42,941 nucleotides of DNA from an uncultured Caulobacter sp. (lineage in GTDB: Bacteria; Pseudomonadota; Alphaproteobacteria; Caulobacterales; Caulobacteraceae), in contig CALALX010000010.1 of the NCBI GenBank assembly GCA_937925635.1, positions 1-42,941 of the forward strand, in the 5' to 3' direction. Below are positions 27,682 through 36,167 of the stretch, piece by piece. The notes beneath the pieces are model-generated. The model saw only the letters and a program-made list of their open reading frames with translations. It did no database searches and had not been told where the DNA came from. Every line of letters begins with the position of its first letter. Position 1 is the first letter of the stretch. Both the position numbers and the translations under genes were made by a program.

Positions 27682-29808
27682 GTGCATCGTCGTAACTTCC
27701 TCGCCGCCACCGCGGCCACCGCGGCCCTTTCCGGCCTTGCCGGCAAGGCGCTCGCCGCCACCGCCGCCGGCAATCCCCTGACCCAGACCTGGACCGGGCC
27801 CTATGGCGGGGTTCCGGCTTTCGACAAGGTCAAGGTCTCCGACTTCGCCGCGGCCGCCGAGGAGGCCATGGCGAAGAACCTGGCCGAGATCGACGCGATC
27901 ACCGCAAATCCTGAGGCGCCGACCTTCGAGAACACCATCGCGGCGCTGGAAGACAGCGGCCGCATGCTGACCGACTACTACACCTACTACGGCATCTGGG
28001 GCTCCAACATGAGCTCGCCGGAGTTCCAGCAGGTCGAGACCGTGCTGGACACCAAGCTGACCGCGTTCGGGGACAAGATCACCCAGAACGAGAAGCTCTT
28101 CGCCCGCATCGAGGCGGTCTACAACTCGCCGGCCAAGGCCGCGCTGACGCCCGAGCAGCAGCGCCTGACCTGGATCTACTACACCAACTTCGTGCGGTCC
28201 GGCGCCAAGCTGAGCCCCGAGGCCAAGAAGCGCGTCGCCGCGGTCAACGAGGAGCTGGCGGGCCTCTACACCAAGTTCAGCCAGAACCTGCTGGCCGACG
28301 AGAACACCTTCATCGAACTGACCGCCGCCGACCTGGTCGGCCTGCCGGAAGGCCTGAAGGCCAACGCCGCCTCCAGCGCCGAACAGCGCAAGATGCCGGG
28401 CAAGTTCATCATCGTGAACACGCGCTCCAGCGTCGATCCCTACCTGACCTACTCGCCGGTGCGCGCCACGCGCGAGAAGGTCTGGAGGGCCTTCGTGAAC
28501 CGCGGCGACAACGGCGGCGCGACCGACAACAACGCCATCATCAGCCGGATTCTGAAGCTTCGCGTCGAGCGGGCCAACCTGCTCGGCTACAGGACCCATG
28601 CCCACTGGCGCCTCGAGAACGCCATGGCCAAGACGCCCGAGAACGCCATGGCGCTCATGGAGGCGGTGTGGCCGGCGGCCATCGCCCAGGTCGCCAAGGA
28701 TGTCGCCGAAATGCAGGCGATCATCGACGCGGAGAAGGGCGGCTTCAAGCTGCAGCCCTGGGACTACCGCTTCTACGCCGAGAAGGTCCGCAAGGCGAAG
28801 TACGACCTCGATATGAACGAGGTGAAGCCGTACATGCAGCTGGAAAAGCTGCGCGAAGGCATGTTCTGGGCCGCCGGCCAGCTCTATGGCTTCGAGTTCA
28901 AGCAGATCAGCGGCGTGCCCGTTTATCACGAGGACATCCGCGTCTGGGAAGTGAACCGCGGCGGCCAGTTGGTCGGCCTGTGGTACTTCGATCCCTACGC
29001 CCGCGAGGGCAAGCGCTCGGGCGCCTGGATGAACGCCTACCGGAACCAGGAGCGGTTCCGGAACGACGTGAAGACCATCGTCAGCAACAACTCCAACTTC
29101 ATCAAGGGCAAGCCCGGTGAACCGGTGCTGATCAGCTGGGACGACGCCGAGACCCTGTTCCACGAGTTCGGCCACGCCATTCACGGCCTGAATTCGAACG
29201 TCACCTACCCGGGCGTTTCCGGCACCGCTGTCGCGCGCGACTACGTCGAGTTCCCGAGCCAGCTGAACGAGCACTGGCTGCCGACGCCCGAGGTGCTGAA
29301 CCGCTTCGCGCTGCACTACCAGACCGGCAAGCCGATCCCCGCAGAGCTGGTCGCCAAGATCGAGAAGGCCAGCAAGTTCGGCCAGGGCTTCGCCACCACC
29401 GAGTACCTCGCCAGCGCCCTGATCGACATGAAGCTGCACCTCGCCGGCGACGTCGACATCGATCCGGACGCGTTCGAGCGTGAGGAGCTGGCCAAGCTCG
29501 GCATGCCGTCCGAGATCGTCATGCGCCACCGCACCCCGCAGTTCGGCCATGTCTTCTCCGGCGACGGCTACTCGGCCGGCTACTACAGCTACCTGTGGTC
29601 GGACACCCTTACCGCCGACGTCGCCGAGGCCTTCAAGGAGGCCGGAGGCCTCTACGACAAGGCCACCGCCAAGCGCCTGCACGACGAGATTATGTCGCGC
29701 GGCAACAGCGTCGATCCGGCCGATCAGTTCCGCGCCTTCCGCGGACGCGATCCGAAGATCGGGGCGCTGATGCGCGATCGGGGCTTCCCCGTTCCGGCGG
29801 GCGCCTGA
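27682..29808 (+). CDS. dcp: Dcp-type M3 peptidyl-dipeptidase, Tat-exported, first of tandem pair
   Basis: A 708-residue zinc metallopeptidase. The M3 motif HEFGH is at residues 494-498 (TLFHEFGHAIHGLNS) with the third zinc ligand Glu523 in YVEFPSQLNEHW, very close to E. coli Dcp, which removes C-terminal dipeptides. The N-terminus is a twin-arginine signal (HRRNFLAATAATAALSGLAG), so the enzyme should be folded before export. The start codon is GTG at 27682. The next gene is a paralogue behind a terminator hairpin. Confidence 0.92.
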   Translation: MHRRNFLAATAATAALSGLAGKALAATAAGNPLTQTWTGPYGGVPAFDKVKVSDFAAAAEEAMAKNLAEIDAITANPEAPTFENTIAALEDSGRMLTDYYTYYGIWGSNMSSPEFQQVETVLDTKLTAFGDKITQNEKLFARIEAVYNSPAKAALTPEQQRLTWIYYTNFVRSGAKLSPEAKKRVAAVNEELAGLYTKFSQNLLADENTFIELTAADLVGLPEGLKANAASSAEQRKMPGKFIIVNTRSSVDPYLTYSPVRATREKVWRAFVNRGDNGGATDNNAIISRILKLRVERANLLGYRTHAHWRLENAMAKTPENAMALMEAVWPAAIAQVAKDVAEMQAIIDAEKGGFKLQPWDYRFYAEKVRKAKYDLDMNEVKPYMQLEKLREGMFWAAGQLYGFEFKQISGVPVYHEDIRVWEVNRGGQLVGLWYFDPYAREGKRSGAWMNAYRNQERFRNDVKTIVSNNSNFIKGKPGEPVLISWDDAETLFHEFGHAIHGLNSNVTYPGVSGTAVARDYVEFPSQLNEHWLPTPEVLNRFALHYQTGKPIPAELVAKIEKASKFGQGFATTEYLASALIDMKLHLAGDVDIDPDAFEREELAKLGMPSEIVMRHRTPQFGHVFSGDGYSAGYYSYLWSDTLTADVAEAFKEAGGLYDKATAKRLHDEIMSRGNSVDPADQFRAFRGRDPKIGALMRDRGFPVPAGA

Positions 29809-29821
29809 TCAGACTGAGCGA

Positions 29822-29856
29822 AGGGCCGCGGCGGTCAGGGCGCCGCGGCCCTTTTT
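29822..29856 (+). terminator. Intrinsic terminator between the tandem M3 peptidase genes
   Basis: AGGGCCGCGGCG (29822-29833) and its exact complement (29841-29852) form a 12-bp stem with a 7-base loop, followed by TTTTTCTTT. It ends about 20 bases before the next start codon, so read-through into the second gene would be limited unless relieved. Confidence 0.85.
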
Positions 29857-29873
29857 CTTTCACGGGGGAATCC

Positions 29874-32012
29874 ATGGACCGTCGTAGCTTCCTGGCCACA
29901 GGCGCCGCCCTGGCCGTCGTCGCCACCGCCAGCCGCGCCCTGGCCGCGTCTGGCAATCCGCTGCTCCAGAAATGGGTCGGCGCCTATGAGGGCCTGCCGC
30001 CCTTCGACAAGGTGCGACTGCCCGACTTCGAGCCGGCCTTCCGCGAGTCGATGGACATGCAGCGGGCCGAGATCGCCGCCATCGTCGCCAACACGTCCGC
30101 GCCGACCTTCGCCAACACCATCGAGGCGCTGGAACGTTCGGGAGAGGCGTTCAACAACGTCTCGACGCTCTACTATGTGCACACCTCGGTGCTGATCACC
30201 CCGGAGATGCAGGCCATCGAGGCGCGGATGGCCCCGGTGCTGGCCGCCTACGCGGACGAGCTGACGCAGAACGGTCCGCTGTTCGCCCGCATCCAGGCCG
30301 TCTACGCCGCGCGCGAGCGCTCGGGCCTGACAGCGGAGCAGCAACGGCTGGTCTGGGTCTACCACAACAACTTCGTGCAATCGGGCGCGGCGCTGGATGC
30401 GGCGGGCAAGTCTCGTCTGGCGGCCATCAATCTGCGTCTCGCCGACCTCTACACGACGTTCGGCAAGAACCTGCTGGCGGACGAGCAGACCGATGTCCTG
30501 GTGCTCGACAAGGTCGAGGATCTGGCCGGCGTTCCGCAATCGGTGGTCGGCCAGGCGGCGGCCGCCGCCCAAGCTCGCGACCTGGCCGGCAAGTGGGTCA
30601 TCGAGAACAACAGCTCGGCGATGAATCCCTTCCTCACCTTCGCCACGGAGCGGGCGCTACGGAAGAAGGCCTGGGACCTGCGCATGGGCCTGGGAAGCCA
30701 CGCCGGCGCGCCGACCGACAACACGCCCGTCATCAAGGAAATCCTCAAGCTGCGCGCCGAGCGGAGCAAGCTGCTGGGCTTTCAGACCTTCGCCCACTGG
30801 CGGGTCGCCGACCGCATGGCCGGCAAGCCGGAGAACGCCGTCGCCCTGATGGAAGCCTTGCTTCGGCCGGCGATCGCCAGAATGGGCGAGGAGGTCGCCG
30901 ACATGAAGGCCCTCGCCGCGGCCGAAGGCGACGCGGCGCAAGGGGCGGACAAGGACTTCGGTCCCTGGGACTACCGCTACTACGGCGAGAAGGTCCGCAA
31001 GGCGAAGTACGATATCGCCGAAGCCGAGGTGAAGCCCTACCTCCAGCTGGACAAGATGAAGGAGGCGATGTTCTGGGTCGCCGGCCAGGTCTATGGCCTC
31101 AGCTTCACACGACTGTCGGGCATCGCCATGCCCCATCCTGACGGCGAGGTCTGGGAGGTCAGGCGGGCCGACGGGACGCACCGCGGGCTCTGGTATTTCG
31201 ACCCCTTCGCGCGACCGGGCAAGCAGTCGGGCGCCTGGGCCAATGTCTATCGCCAGCAGGGGCGGTTCCCGAGGGCGACAACCGTCATCTCGACCAACAA
31301 CTGCAACTTCGCCAAGCCCGCCGCGGGCGAACCGACGCTGCTCAGCTGGAGCGACGCCACCGTCGCGCTGTTCCACGAGTTCGGGCACGCCATTCACCAC
31401 CTGAACTCGAACGTCACCTACCCGACCCTGGCCGGCGCCAACGTCACCTGGGACTACGTCGAGTTCCCCAGCCAGATCTACGAGCGCTGGGCGATGACGC
31501 CGGAAGTGCTCGGTCGCTTCGCCGTTCACTACCAGACCGGCGAGCCCATGCCGGACGCGCTGGCCGACAAGCTGCGCAGGGCCAAGACCTTCAACCAGGG
31601 CTTCGCCACCGCGCGCCAGCTGTCGGCGGCGATGCTGGACATGCGCATCCACCTGGCCGGCGATGCGGACATCGACCTCGTCGATTTCTATGAGAAGGAG
31701 GTCGCCCGCATCGGCCTGCCGAAGGAGGGCGAGCTGGCGCCTCGGCTGGGCTGGTTCAGCCATGTCTTCGCGGGAGAGGCCTACGCGGCCGGCTACTACA
31801 GCTATGCCTGGGCCGAGGCCCTGACGGCCGACGCCTGGGAAGCGTTTCTGGAAGCCGGCGGCCCCTATGACCCCGTGGTCTGCAAACGTCTCTACGACAC
31901 GGTGATGAGCGTCGGGAACACCGTCCCCGCGGCGGTCGCCTTCCGCAACTTCCGCGGCCGCGACGTGACGATCGACGCCCTGCTGCGGGATCGGGGTTTC
32001 CCGGTTTCCTAG
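29874..32012 (+). CDS. Dcp-type M3 peptidyl-dipeptidase, Tat-exported, second of tandem pair
   Basis: A 712-residue paralogue of the preceding enzyme, also with a twin-arginine signal (MDRRSFLATGAALAVVATASRALA). The zinc site HEFGH is at residues 501-505, with Glu in YVEFPSQIYERW as third ligand; the usual NEHW is altered to YERW here, close to the active site. This may shift peptide preference. The ATG at 29874 follows GGGGGA. Its stop shares the palindrome CTAG with the stop of the converging gene. Confidence 0.9.
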   Translation: MDRRSFLATGAALAVVATASRALAASGNPLLQKWVGAYEGLPPFDKVRLPDFEPAFRESMDMQRAEIAAIVANTSAPTFANTIEALERSGEAFNNVSTLYYVHTSVLITPEMQAIEARMAPVLAAYADELTQNGPLFARIQAVYAARERSGLTAEQQRLVWVYHNNFVQSGAALDAAGKSRLAAINLRLADLYTTFGKNLLADEQTDVLVLDKVEDLAGVPQSVVGQAAAAAQARDLAGKWVIENNSSAMNPFLTFATERALRKKAWDLRMGLGSHAGAPTDNTPVIKEILKLRAERSKLLGFQTFAHWRVADRMAGKPENAVALMEALLRPAIARMGEEVADMKALAAAEGDAAQGADKDFGPWDYRYYGEKVRKAKYDIAEAEVKPYLQLDKMKEAMFWVAGQVYGLSFTRLSGIAMPHPDGEVWEVRRADGTHRGLWYFDPFARPGKQSGAWANVYRQQGRFPRATTVISTNNCNFAKPAAGEPTLLSWSDATVALFHEFGHAIHHLNSNVTYPTLAGANVTWDYVEFPSQIYERWAMTPEVLGRFAVHYQTGEPMPDALADKLRRAKTFNQGFATARQLSAAMLDMRIHLAGDADIDLVDFYEKEVARIGLPKEGELAPRLGWFSHVFAGEAYAAGYYSYAWAEALTADAWEAFLEAGGPYDPVVCKRLYDTVMSVGNTVPAAVAFRNFRGRDVTIDALLRDRGFPVS

Positions 32013-32614
32013 CTGTCGGTCCTCGGGGTGGCGGTGATCCGGGTCAGGCCGCCGTCGTTGTCGATCGAGAACCGGATCGCCGCCCCGCCGATGCTCACGC
32101 CGCCGTAGTTGCCCCAGTAGTAGTTGAAGGCGTCGCCGGCTTCGAAACGGTGCTCGGCCGGGGCCTCCGGCGCGACGGCGGCGACCATTCGGCGCATCAG
32201 CCGCGCGGGCAGTTCGGAGTTCGAGCTGATCACGCCCTGGCGCGCGCCGACCGACACGCGGACGACGCGCTCGCCGACGCCGCAAACGGTCCAGGCCCAG
32301 CCGGTCGCCATGTCGCCGCGGTTCATCACCGAACAGCTCAGGCCGCTGGCGCTGGTCCCCGTCTCGGTCCAGTCGAACAGGCTGGCGCCGGGTTCATTGA
32401 CGCTGATGCGGGCCATCACCTGCTTGCGGGTCAGGGCCGCCATGTTGGGGGCTGACTTCGCCTGTTCCGCGGTGCTGAAGGTCATCCAGTACCGGATCAT
32501 CCGGTAGCCCATGTAGCCGCCGCCGAGCAGCACCGCGATCACCAGCGTGATGACCAGCATCAGTACCGGACTGGCGCCCTCGCGACGTCGTCCCGATTTC
32601 TGAAGATCGACCAA
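32009..32614 (-). CDS. Unknown protein with a single N-terminal membrane anchor
   Basis: I do not recognise this 201-residue protein. After a short basic cytoplasmic start (VDLQKSGRRREG) there is one strong membrane span (SPVLMLVITLVIAVLLGGGYMGY), followed by a soluble domain that should lie in the periplasm, with two cysteines (SCSVMNRG, WTVCGVGE) and a conserved-looking NYYWGNYGGVSIGG turn. The start is taken as TTG at 32614, because GGAGG lies at the right distance; the frame is open to 32680 but those residues overlap the divergent VOC gene. It overlaps the converging peptidase gene by 4 bases. Confidence 0.65.
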   Translation of the reverse strand: MVDLQKSGRRREGASPVLMLVITLVIAVLLGGGYMGYRMIRYWMTFSTAEQAKSAPNMAALTRKQVMARISVNEPGASLFDWTETGTSASGLSCSVMNRGDMATGWAWTVCGVGERVVRVSVGARQGVISSNSELPARLMRRMVAAVAPEAPAEHRFEAGDAFNYYWGNYGGVSIGGAAIRFSIDNDGGLTRITATPRTDS

Positions 32615-32678
32615 GGCCCCCTCCTGCACACCCCGCCGGGAGGCTAGAAGGGGCCTGTGACAACGGCAAGGAGCCGAC

Positions 32679-33074
32679 ATGCTGCGGATCGCCGGAATCG
32701 ACCATCTCGTGCTCCGCGCCCGGGACCAGGAGGCCCTGGTCGCCTTCTACGTCGACGTTCTGGGACTGGCGGTCGAGCGGCGGCAGGACTCCATCGGCCT
32801 GGTCCAGCTGCGCGCGGGATCGAGCCTGATCGACATCGTCGGCGTCGACGGGAAGCTTGGCCAGATGGGCGGCGCGGCGCCGGGCGCGGAGGGGCGCAAC
32901 CTCGACCACTTCTGCCTCAACGTCGCCGGCTTCGACATGGAGACGGTCCGGGCGCACCTTCTGGCCCACGGCGTCGAGGTCGGCGAGGAAGGCCTGCGCT
33001 ACGGCGCCGGCGGCGAGGGGTTGTCGATCTACCTCAAGGACCCCGAAGGGAACGGGGTGGAGTTGAGGGGGTAG
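32679..33074 (+). CDS. VOC-family (glyoxalase/dioxygenase fold) protein
   Basis: A 131-residue vicinal-oxygen-chelate protein with two beta-alpha-beta-beta-beta units. The opening GIDHLVLRARDQEALVAFYVDVLGL, the central DHFCLNV, and the end YLKDPEGNGVELRG provide the usual metal-ligand positions (His9, His near 75, and Glu near the end). These resemble small VOC proteins annotated as virulence- or glyoxalase-type; the substrate is unknown. An AAGGAG site precedes the ATG at 32679. Confidence 0.87.
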   Translation: MLRIAGIDHLVLRARDQEALVAFYVDVLGLAVERRQDSIGLVQLRAGSSLIDIVGVDGKLGQMGGAAPGAEGRNLDHFCLNVAGFDMETVRAHLLAHGVEVGEEGLRYGAGGEGLSIYLKDPEGNGVELRG

Positions 33075-33085
33075 CGCTCTCAACA

Positions 33086-33176
33086 GTCATCCTGAGCAGC
33101 GCCGAAGGCGCGTGTCGAAGGACGCAGTGAGGCCGTGCGTGGTTCGACACGGCCCTGCGGGCCTGCTCACCATGAC
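33086..33176. repeat. Inverted pair of GTCAT...GACGC elements in the gap before ffh
   Basis: Unit 5 (33086-33125, plus; CCT/AGG) and unit 6 (33137-33176, minus; GGT/ACC). The whole 33075-33414 gap carries no gene I can support; it holds this pair, a hairpin at 33318-33345 and a single unit at 33359-33400. The ffh promoter must lie among them. Confidence 0.82.
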
Positions 33177-33317
33177 TGGATTGCGCGCCGACTCTCCTGC
33201 CTTGATTTCCTTCCCTTTTCCGCGCATAAGGCCCGCCTTCCGGCGCAGATGCAGTTCAGCGCCCTCCACCGTCACGACCCCGGCGCCCCTCTCATGGCCG
33301 GACGAGGACGGCGAGGC

Positions 33318-33345
33318 CCCCCGTCGACGTGATCGTCCACGGGGG
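33318..33345. other. CCCCCGTCGACG hairpin upstream of ffh
   Basis: Arms 33318-33329 and 33334-33345 pair over 12 positions with one mismatch and loop TGAT. No T-run. The role is unknown; it lies 70 bases upstream of the ffh start, possibly in the leader. Confidence 0.55.
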
Positions 33346-33358
33346 CGAATTGCGTTTG

Positions 33359-33400
33359 CCCCTTCGACACTCCCGCCCTCGGCGGGCGGCTCAGGATGAC
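33359..33400. repeat. Single GTCAT...GACGC element adjacent to ffh
   Basis: Unit 7, minus orientation, with ends tcaggatgac and ccttcgacac (CCT/AGG type) and a strong CCCGCC/GGCGGG centre. It ends 14 bases before the ffh ATG, so ffh's ribosome site must lie within or beside it. Confidence 0.78.
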
Positions 33401-33414
33401 GGTTTAGAACGCGA

Positions 33415-34938
33415 ATGTTCGAAGGCCTTACAGAACGGCTCAGCGGCGTCTTCGACCGACTTTCCGGTCGCGGCGTGCTCGGCGAGAAGGACATCGACGA
33501 GGCGCTGCGCGAGGTCCGCGTCGCGCTGCTCGAGGCCGACGTCGCCCTGCCGGTGGTCAAGGACTTCATCGCCAAGGCCAAGGAGAGCGCCACCGGCGAG
33601 GCCGTGATCCGCTCGATCCGCCCCGCCGACCAGGTGGTGAAGATCGTCTACGACGGCCTGGTCGAGATGCTTGGCGGCGACGAGGCCGAGGGCCTCAAGC
33701 TGGCGCTGAACCCGCCGTCGATCATCCTGATGGCCGGCCTCCAGGGCTCGGGCAAGACGACGACCGCCGCCAAGCTGGCGCTGCGCCTCAGCAAGATGGA
33801 CCGCAAGAAGGTCCTGATGGCTTCGCTCGACACCCGCCGCCCGGCGGCGATGGAGCAGCTGGCCACGCTGGGCAAGCAGATCGAGGTCGACACCCTGCCG
33901 ATCGTCGCCGGCCAGAGCGCCGTCGACATCGCCCGCCGCGCGCTGCAGGCGGCCAAGCTGCAGGGCTATGACGTCCTGATCCTCGACACCGCCGGCCGCA
34001 CCACGCTCGATGAGCAGATGATGGCCGAGGCGGCGCAGATCGCCCAGATCGCCGTCCCGACCGAGACCCTGCTCGTCGCCGACAGCCTGACCGGCCAGGA
34101 CGCCGTCCGCACCGCCAAGGCCTTCCATGAGCGTCTGCCGCTGACCGGCCTGGTGCTGACTCGCGCCGACGGCGACGGGCGCGGCGGCGCGGCCCTGTCG
34201 ATGCGGGCTGTCACCGGCCTGCCGATCAAGTTCCTCGGCGCGGGCGAAAAGGTCGAGGCGCTCGACGTCTTCGACGCGCGCCGCGTGGCCGGCCGCATCC
34301 TGGGCCAGGGCGACATCGTCGCCCTTGTCGAGAAAGCCGCCACCGACCTCGATCAGGCCAAGGCTGAGGCCATGGCCAAGAAGCTGGCCAAGGGCCAGTT
34401 CGACCTGGAGATGATGTCCGACCAGCTCGCCCAGATGGAGCGGATGGGCGGTATGGAAGGTCTGATGGGCATGCTGCCCGGCGTCCAGAAGATGAAGCGT
34501 CAGATCGCCGAGAGCGGCATCGACGACAAGGCGATCAAGCGCCAGCGCGCCATCATCGGCTCGATGACCAAGCAGGAGCGTCGCAAGCCCGACATCCTGG
34601 CCGCCTCGCGCAAGCGCCGCATCGCGGCCGGCGCGGGCGTGGACGTGGCCGAGGTCAACCGACTGCTCAAGCAGCACCGGCAGATGGCCGACGCGATGAA
34701 GATGATGACCCGCAACGGCGGCGCCGGCTTCGCCCGGATGGCCCAGATGCTGGGCGGCGGCGGCATGGACCGCCTCAAGACCCTCGGGGGCGGCAAGATG
34801 GCCGCGCCCGATCCCAAGGAACTCGAACAGCTGCAGCAGAAGCTTCAGGGCCTCGGCGGCGGCGCACCTACCCCGGGAGGCCTCCCCGGCCTTGGCGGCC
34901 CCTCGCTGCCTCCCGGTTTCAACCCCTTCAAGAAATAG
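33415..34938 (+). CDS. ffh: Signal recognition particle protein Ffh
   Basis: The 507-residue GTPase binds 4.5S RNA and targets nascent membrane proteins to FtsY and SecYEG. The N-domain is at 1-85 and the G-domain includes the P-loop GLQGSGKTTTAAK near 108-120, DTRRPAA, DTAGRT and TRADGDGRGG. The methionine-rich M-domain (about 320-507) has the runs MMSDQLAQMERMGGMEGLMGMLPG and RRIAAGAGVDVAEVNRLLKQ, with a Gly/Pro-rich tail. Length is slightly above the E. coli 453 residues, as usual in Alphaproteobacteria. rpsP follows after 25 bases. Confidence 0.97.
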   Translation: MFEGLTERLSGVFDRLSGRGVLGEKDIDEALREVRVALLEADVALPVVKDFIAKAKESATGEAVIRSIRPADQVVKIVYDGLVEMLGGDEAEGLKLALNPPSIILMAGLQGSGKTTTAAKLALRLSKMDRKKVLMASLDTRRPAAMEQLATLGKQIEVDTLPIVAGQSAVDIARRALQAAKLQGYDVLILDTAGRTTLDEQMMAEAAQIAQIAVPTETLLVADSLTGQDAVRTAKAFHERLPLTGLVLTRADGDGRGGAALSMRAVTGLPIKFLGAGEKVEALDVFDARRVAGRILGQGDIVALVEKAATDLDQAKAEAMAKKLAKGQFDLEMMSDQLAQMERMGGMEGLMGMLPGVQKMKRQIAESGIDDKAIKRQRAIIGSMTKQERRKPDILAASRKRRIAAGAGVDVAEVNRLLKQHRQMADAMKMMTRNGGAGFARMAQMLGGGGMDRLKTLGGGKMAAPDPKELEQLQQKLQGLGGGAPTPGGLPGLGGPSLPPGFNPFKK

Positions 34939-34963
34939 ACTTTAGACCAGAGGACTACCCCTA

Positions 34964-35491
34964 ATGCTGAAGATCCGTCTCGCCCGTGGCGGCGCCAAGA
35001 AGCGCCCCTACTACTCGATCGTCGTCGCCGACAGCCATTCGCCCCGCGATGGCCGTTTCATCGAGAAGGTGGGCGCCTACAACCCGCTGCTGCCCAAGGA
35101 CGGCCCGACCCCGCGCGTCACCCTGAAGCTCGACGCGATCAACGCCTGGATCGCCAAGGGCGCCCAGCCGACGGACCGCGTCGCCCGCTTCCTGGCCGCC
35201 GAAGGCGTCGGCCAGTGGAAGGCCGGCAACAACCCGACCAAGGGCAAGCCGGGCAAGAAGGCCGAGGAACGCGCCGCCGAGCGCGCCCAGCGTGAAGCTG
35301 ACCGCGCCGAAGCCGCCGCCGCGGCCAAGGCCGAGGCTGAAGCCGCCGCCGCCGCTCCGGCTCCGGAACCTGAAGTCGAGGCCGCTCCGGCTGAAGAAGC
35401 TCCGGCCGTCGAGGCCGCCGCTGAAGAGGCCGCTCCGGAAGCCGCCGCTGAAGACGCTCCGGCCGCCGAAGCCACCGAAGAGCAAGCCTAA
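34964..35491 (+). CDS. rpsP: 30S ribosomal protein S16 with long acidic C-terminal tail
   Basis: The first 80 or so residues are ordinary S16 (LKIRLARGGAKKRPYYSIVVADSHSPRDGRFIE, then YNPLLPKDGP). The protein is 175 residues against 82 in E. coli: residues about 95-125 form a charged helix (KKAEERAAERAQREADRAEA) and the rest is an Ala/Glu/Pro tail. Extended S16 tails are known in Alphaproteobacteria; their role is unclear. AGAGGA precedes the ATG. It is in the ffh-rpsP-rimM block. Confidence 0.96.
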   Translation: MLKIRLARGGAKKRPYYSIVVADSHSPRDGRFIEKVGAYNPLLPKDGPTPRVTLKLDAINAWIAKGAQPTDRVARFLAAEGVGQWKAGNNPTKGKPGKKAEERAAERAQREADRAEAAAAAKAEAEAAAAAPAPEPEVEAAPAEEAPAVEAAAEEAAPEAAAEDAPAAEATEEQA

Positions 35492-35504
35492 GCTCTTGCC
35501 GAGC

Positions 35505-35592
35505 GCCCCCGCGTAGGCGGGGGCCCAAGCTGCCTTCGGAGCACCGGCCATGGCTGCCGCAAACTCAGCTTGGGTTCCCGCCTTCGCGGGAA
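35505..35592. repeat. Inverted pair of CCCGC-hairpin/CAAGCTG elements between rpsP and rimM
   Basis: Unit A (35505-35532: CCCCCGCGTAGGCGGGGG then CCAAGCTG) and unit B (35566-35592: CAGCTTGGG then TTCCCGCCTTCGCGGGAA) mirror each other: each has a GC hairpin next to a CAAGCTG / CAGCTTG half, so the halves can pair. The right unit abuts AAGGA (35591-35595), the probable rimM ribosome site. Confidence 0.78.
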
Positions 35593-35603
35593 GGATCGGC
35601 TAG

Positions 35604-36113
35604 ATGGGGCAAGTGCGCCTTCTCGCTGTCGGCCGTGTCGCGGGCGCCTTCGGCGTCCGCGGAGAGGTGCGGATCAGCACCTTCACCGAAGAGCCCCTGG
35701 CGCTCGCCCGCTTCGGCGAGCTCAAGCGCCAGGACGGTTCTCCGGCCCTGACCATCACGTCCGCGCGTGAGGCCAAGGGCGGGATCATCGCCCGCTGCCC
35801 CGGCGTCGAGACCAAGGAACAAGCCGACGCCCTGCGCGGCCTGCGCCTCTACATCGACCGGAACGCCCTGCCCGAGCCCGACGAGGACGAATTCTATCTC
35901 GCCGACCTCATCGGGCTGTCCGTCATCGACCCGTCCGGCGAGGCGATCGGCAAGGTGAAGTCCGTCCAGGACTTCGGCGCCGGCGACATCCTCGAGATCA
36001 TCCCCGACGAGGGCGGCCCCACCTGGTACCTGCCCTTCACCCGCGAGGCCGTGCCCGAGGTCCGCCTCGCCGACGGTCTGATCGTCGCCGTGCGGCCGAA
36101 CGAGGTGGAATAG
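35604..36113 (+). CDS. rimM: Ribosome maturation factor RimM
   Basis: A 169-residue factor for 30S head assembly that binds S19. The N-terminal beta-barrel starts VRLLAVGRVAGAFGVRGEVRI, the linker holds FYLADLIGLSV, and the C-terminal PRC-barrel carries GKVKSVQDFGAGDILEI and YLPFTREAVPEV. The start MGQVRLLAV at 35604 follows AAGGA, which is provided by the adjoining repeat, with an 8-base gap. Normally trmD and rplS come next; here they are about 4.6 kb away. Confidence 0.95.
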   Translation: MGQVRLLAVGRVAGAFGVRGEVRISTFTEEPLALARFGELKRQDGSPALTITSAREAKGGIIARCPGVETKEQADALRGLRLYIDRNALPEPDEDEFYLADLIGLSVIDPSGEAIGKVKSVQDFGAGDILEIIPDEGGPTWYLPFTREAVPEVRLADGLIVAVRPNEVE

Positions 36114-36167
36114 GGTCTGGCCTTTCTCGCTGGAACGCCCATCTCCTGTCCTCAGCGTGGAGGCTGC

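Noticed and set aside
27616..29682. Open frame of 688 codons antisense to the first M3 peptidase
   Set aside because: Same reason: long by composition only.
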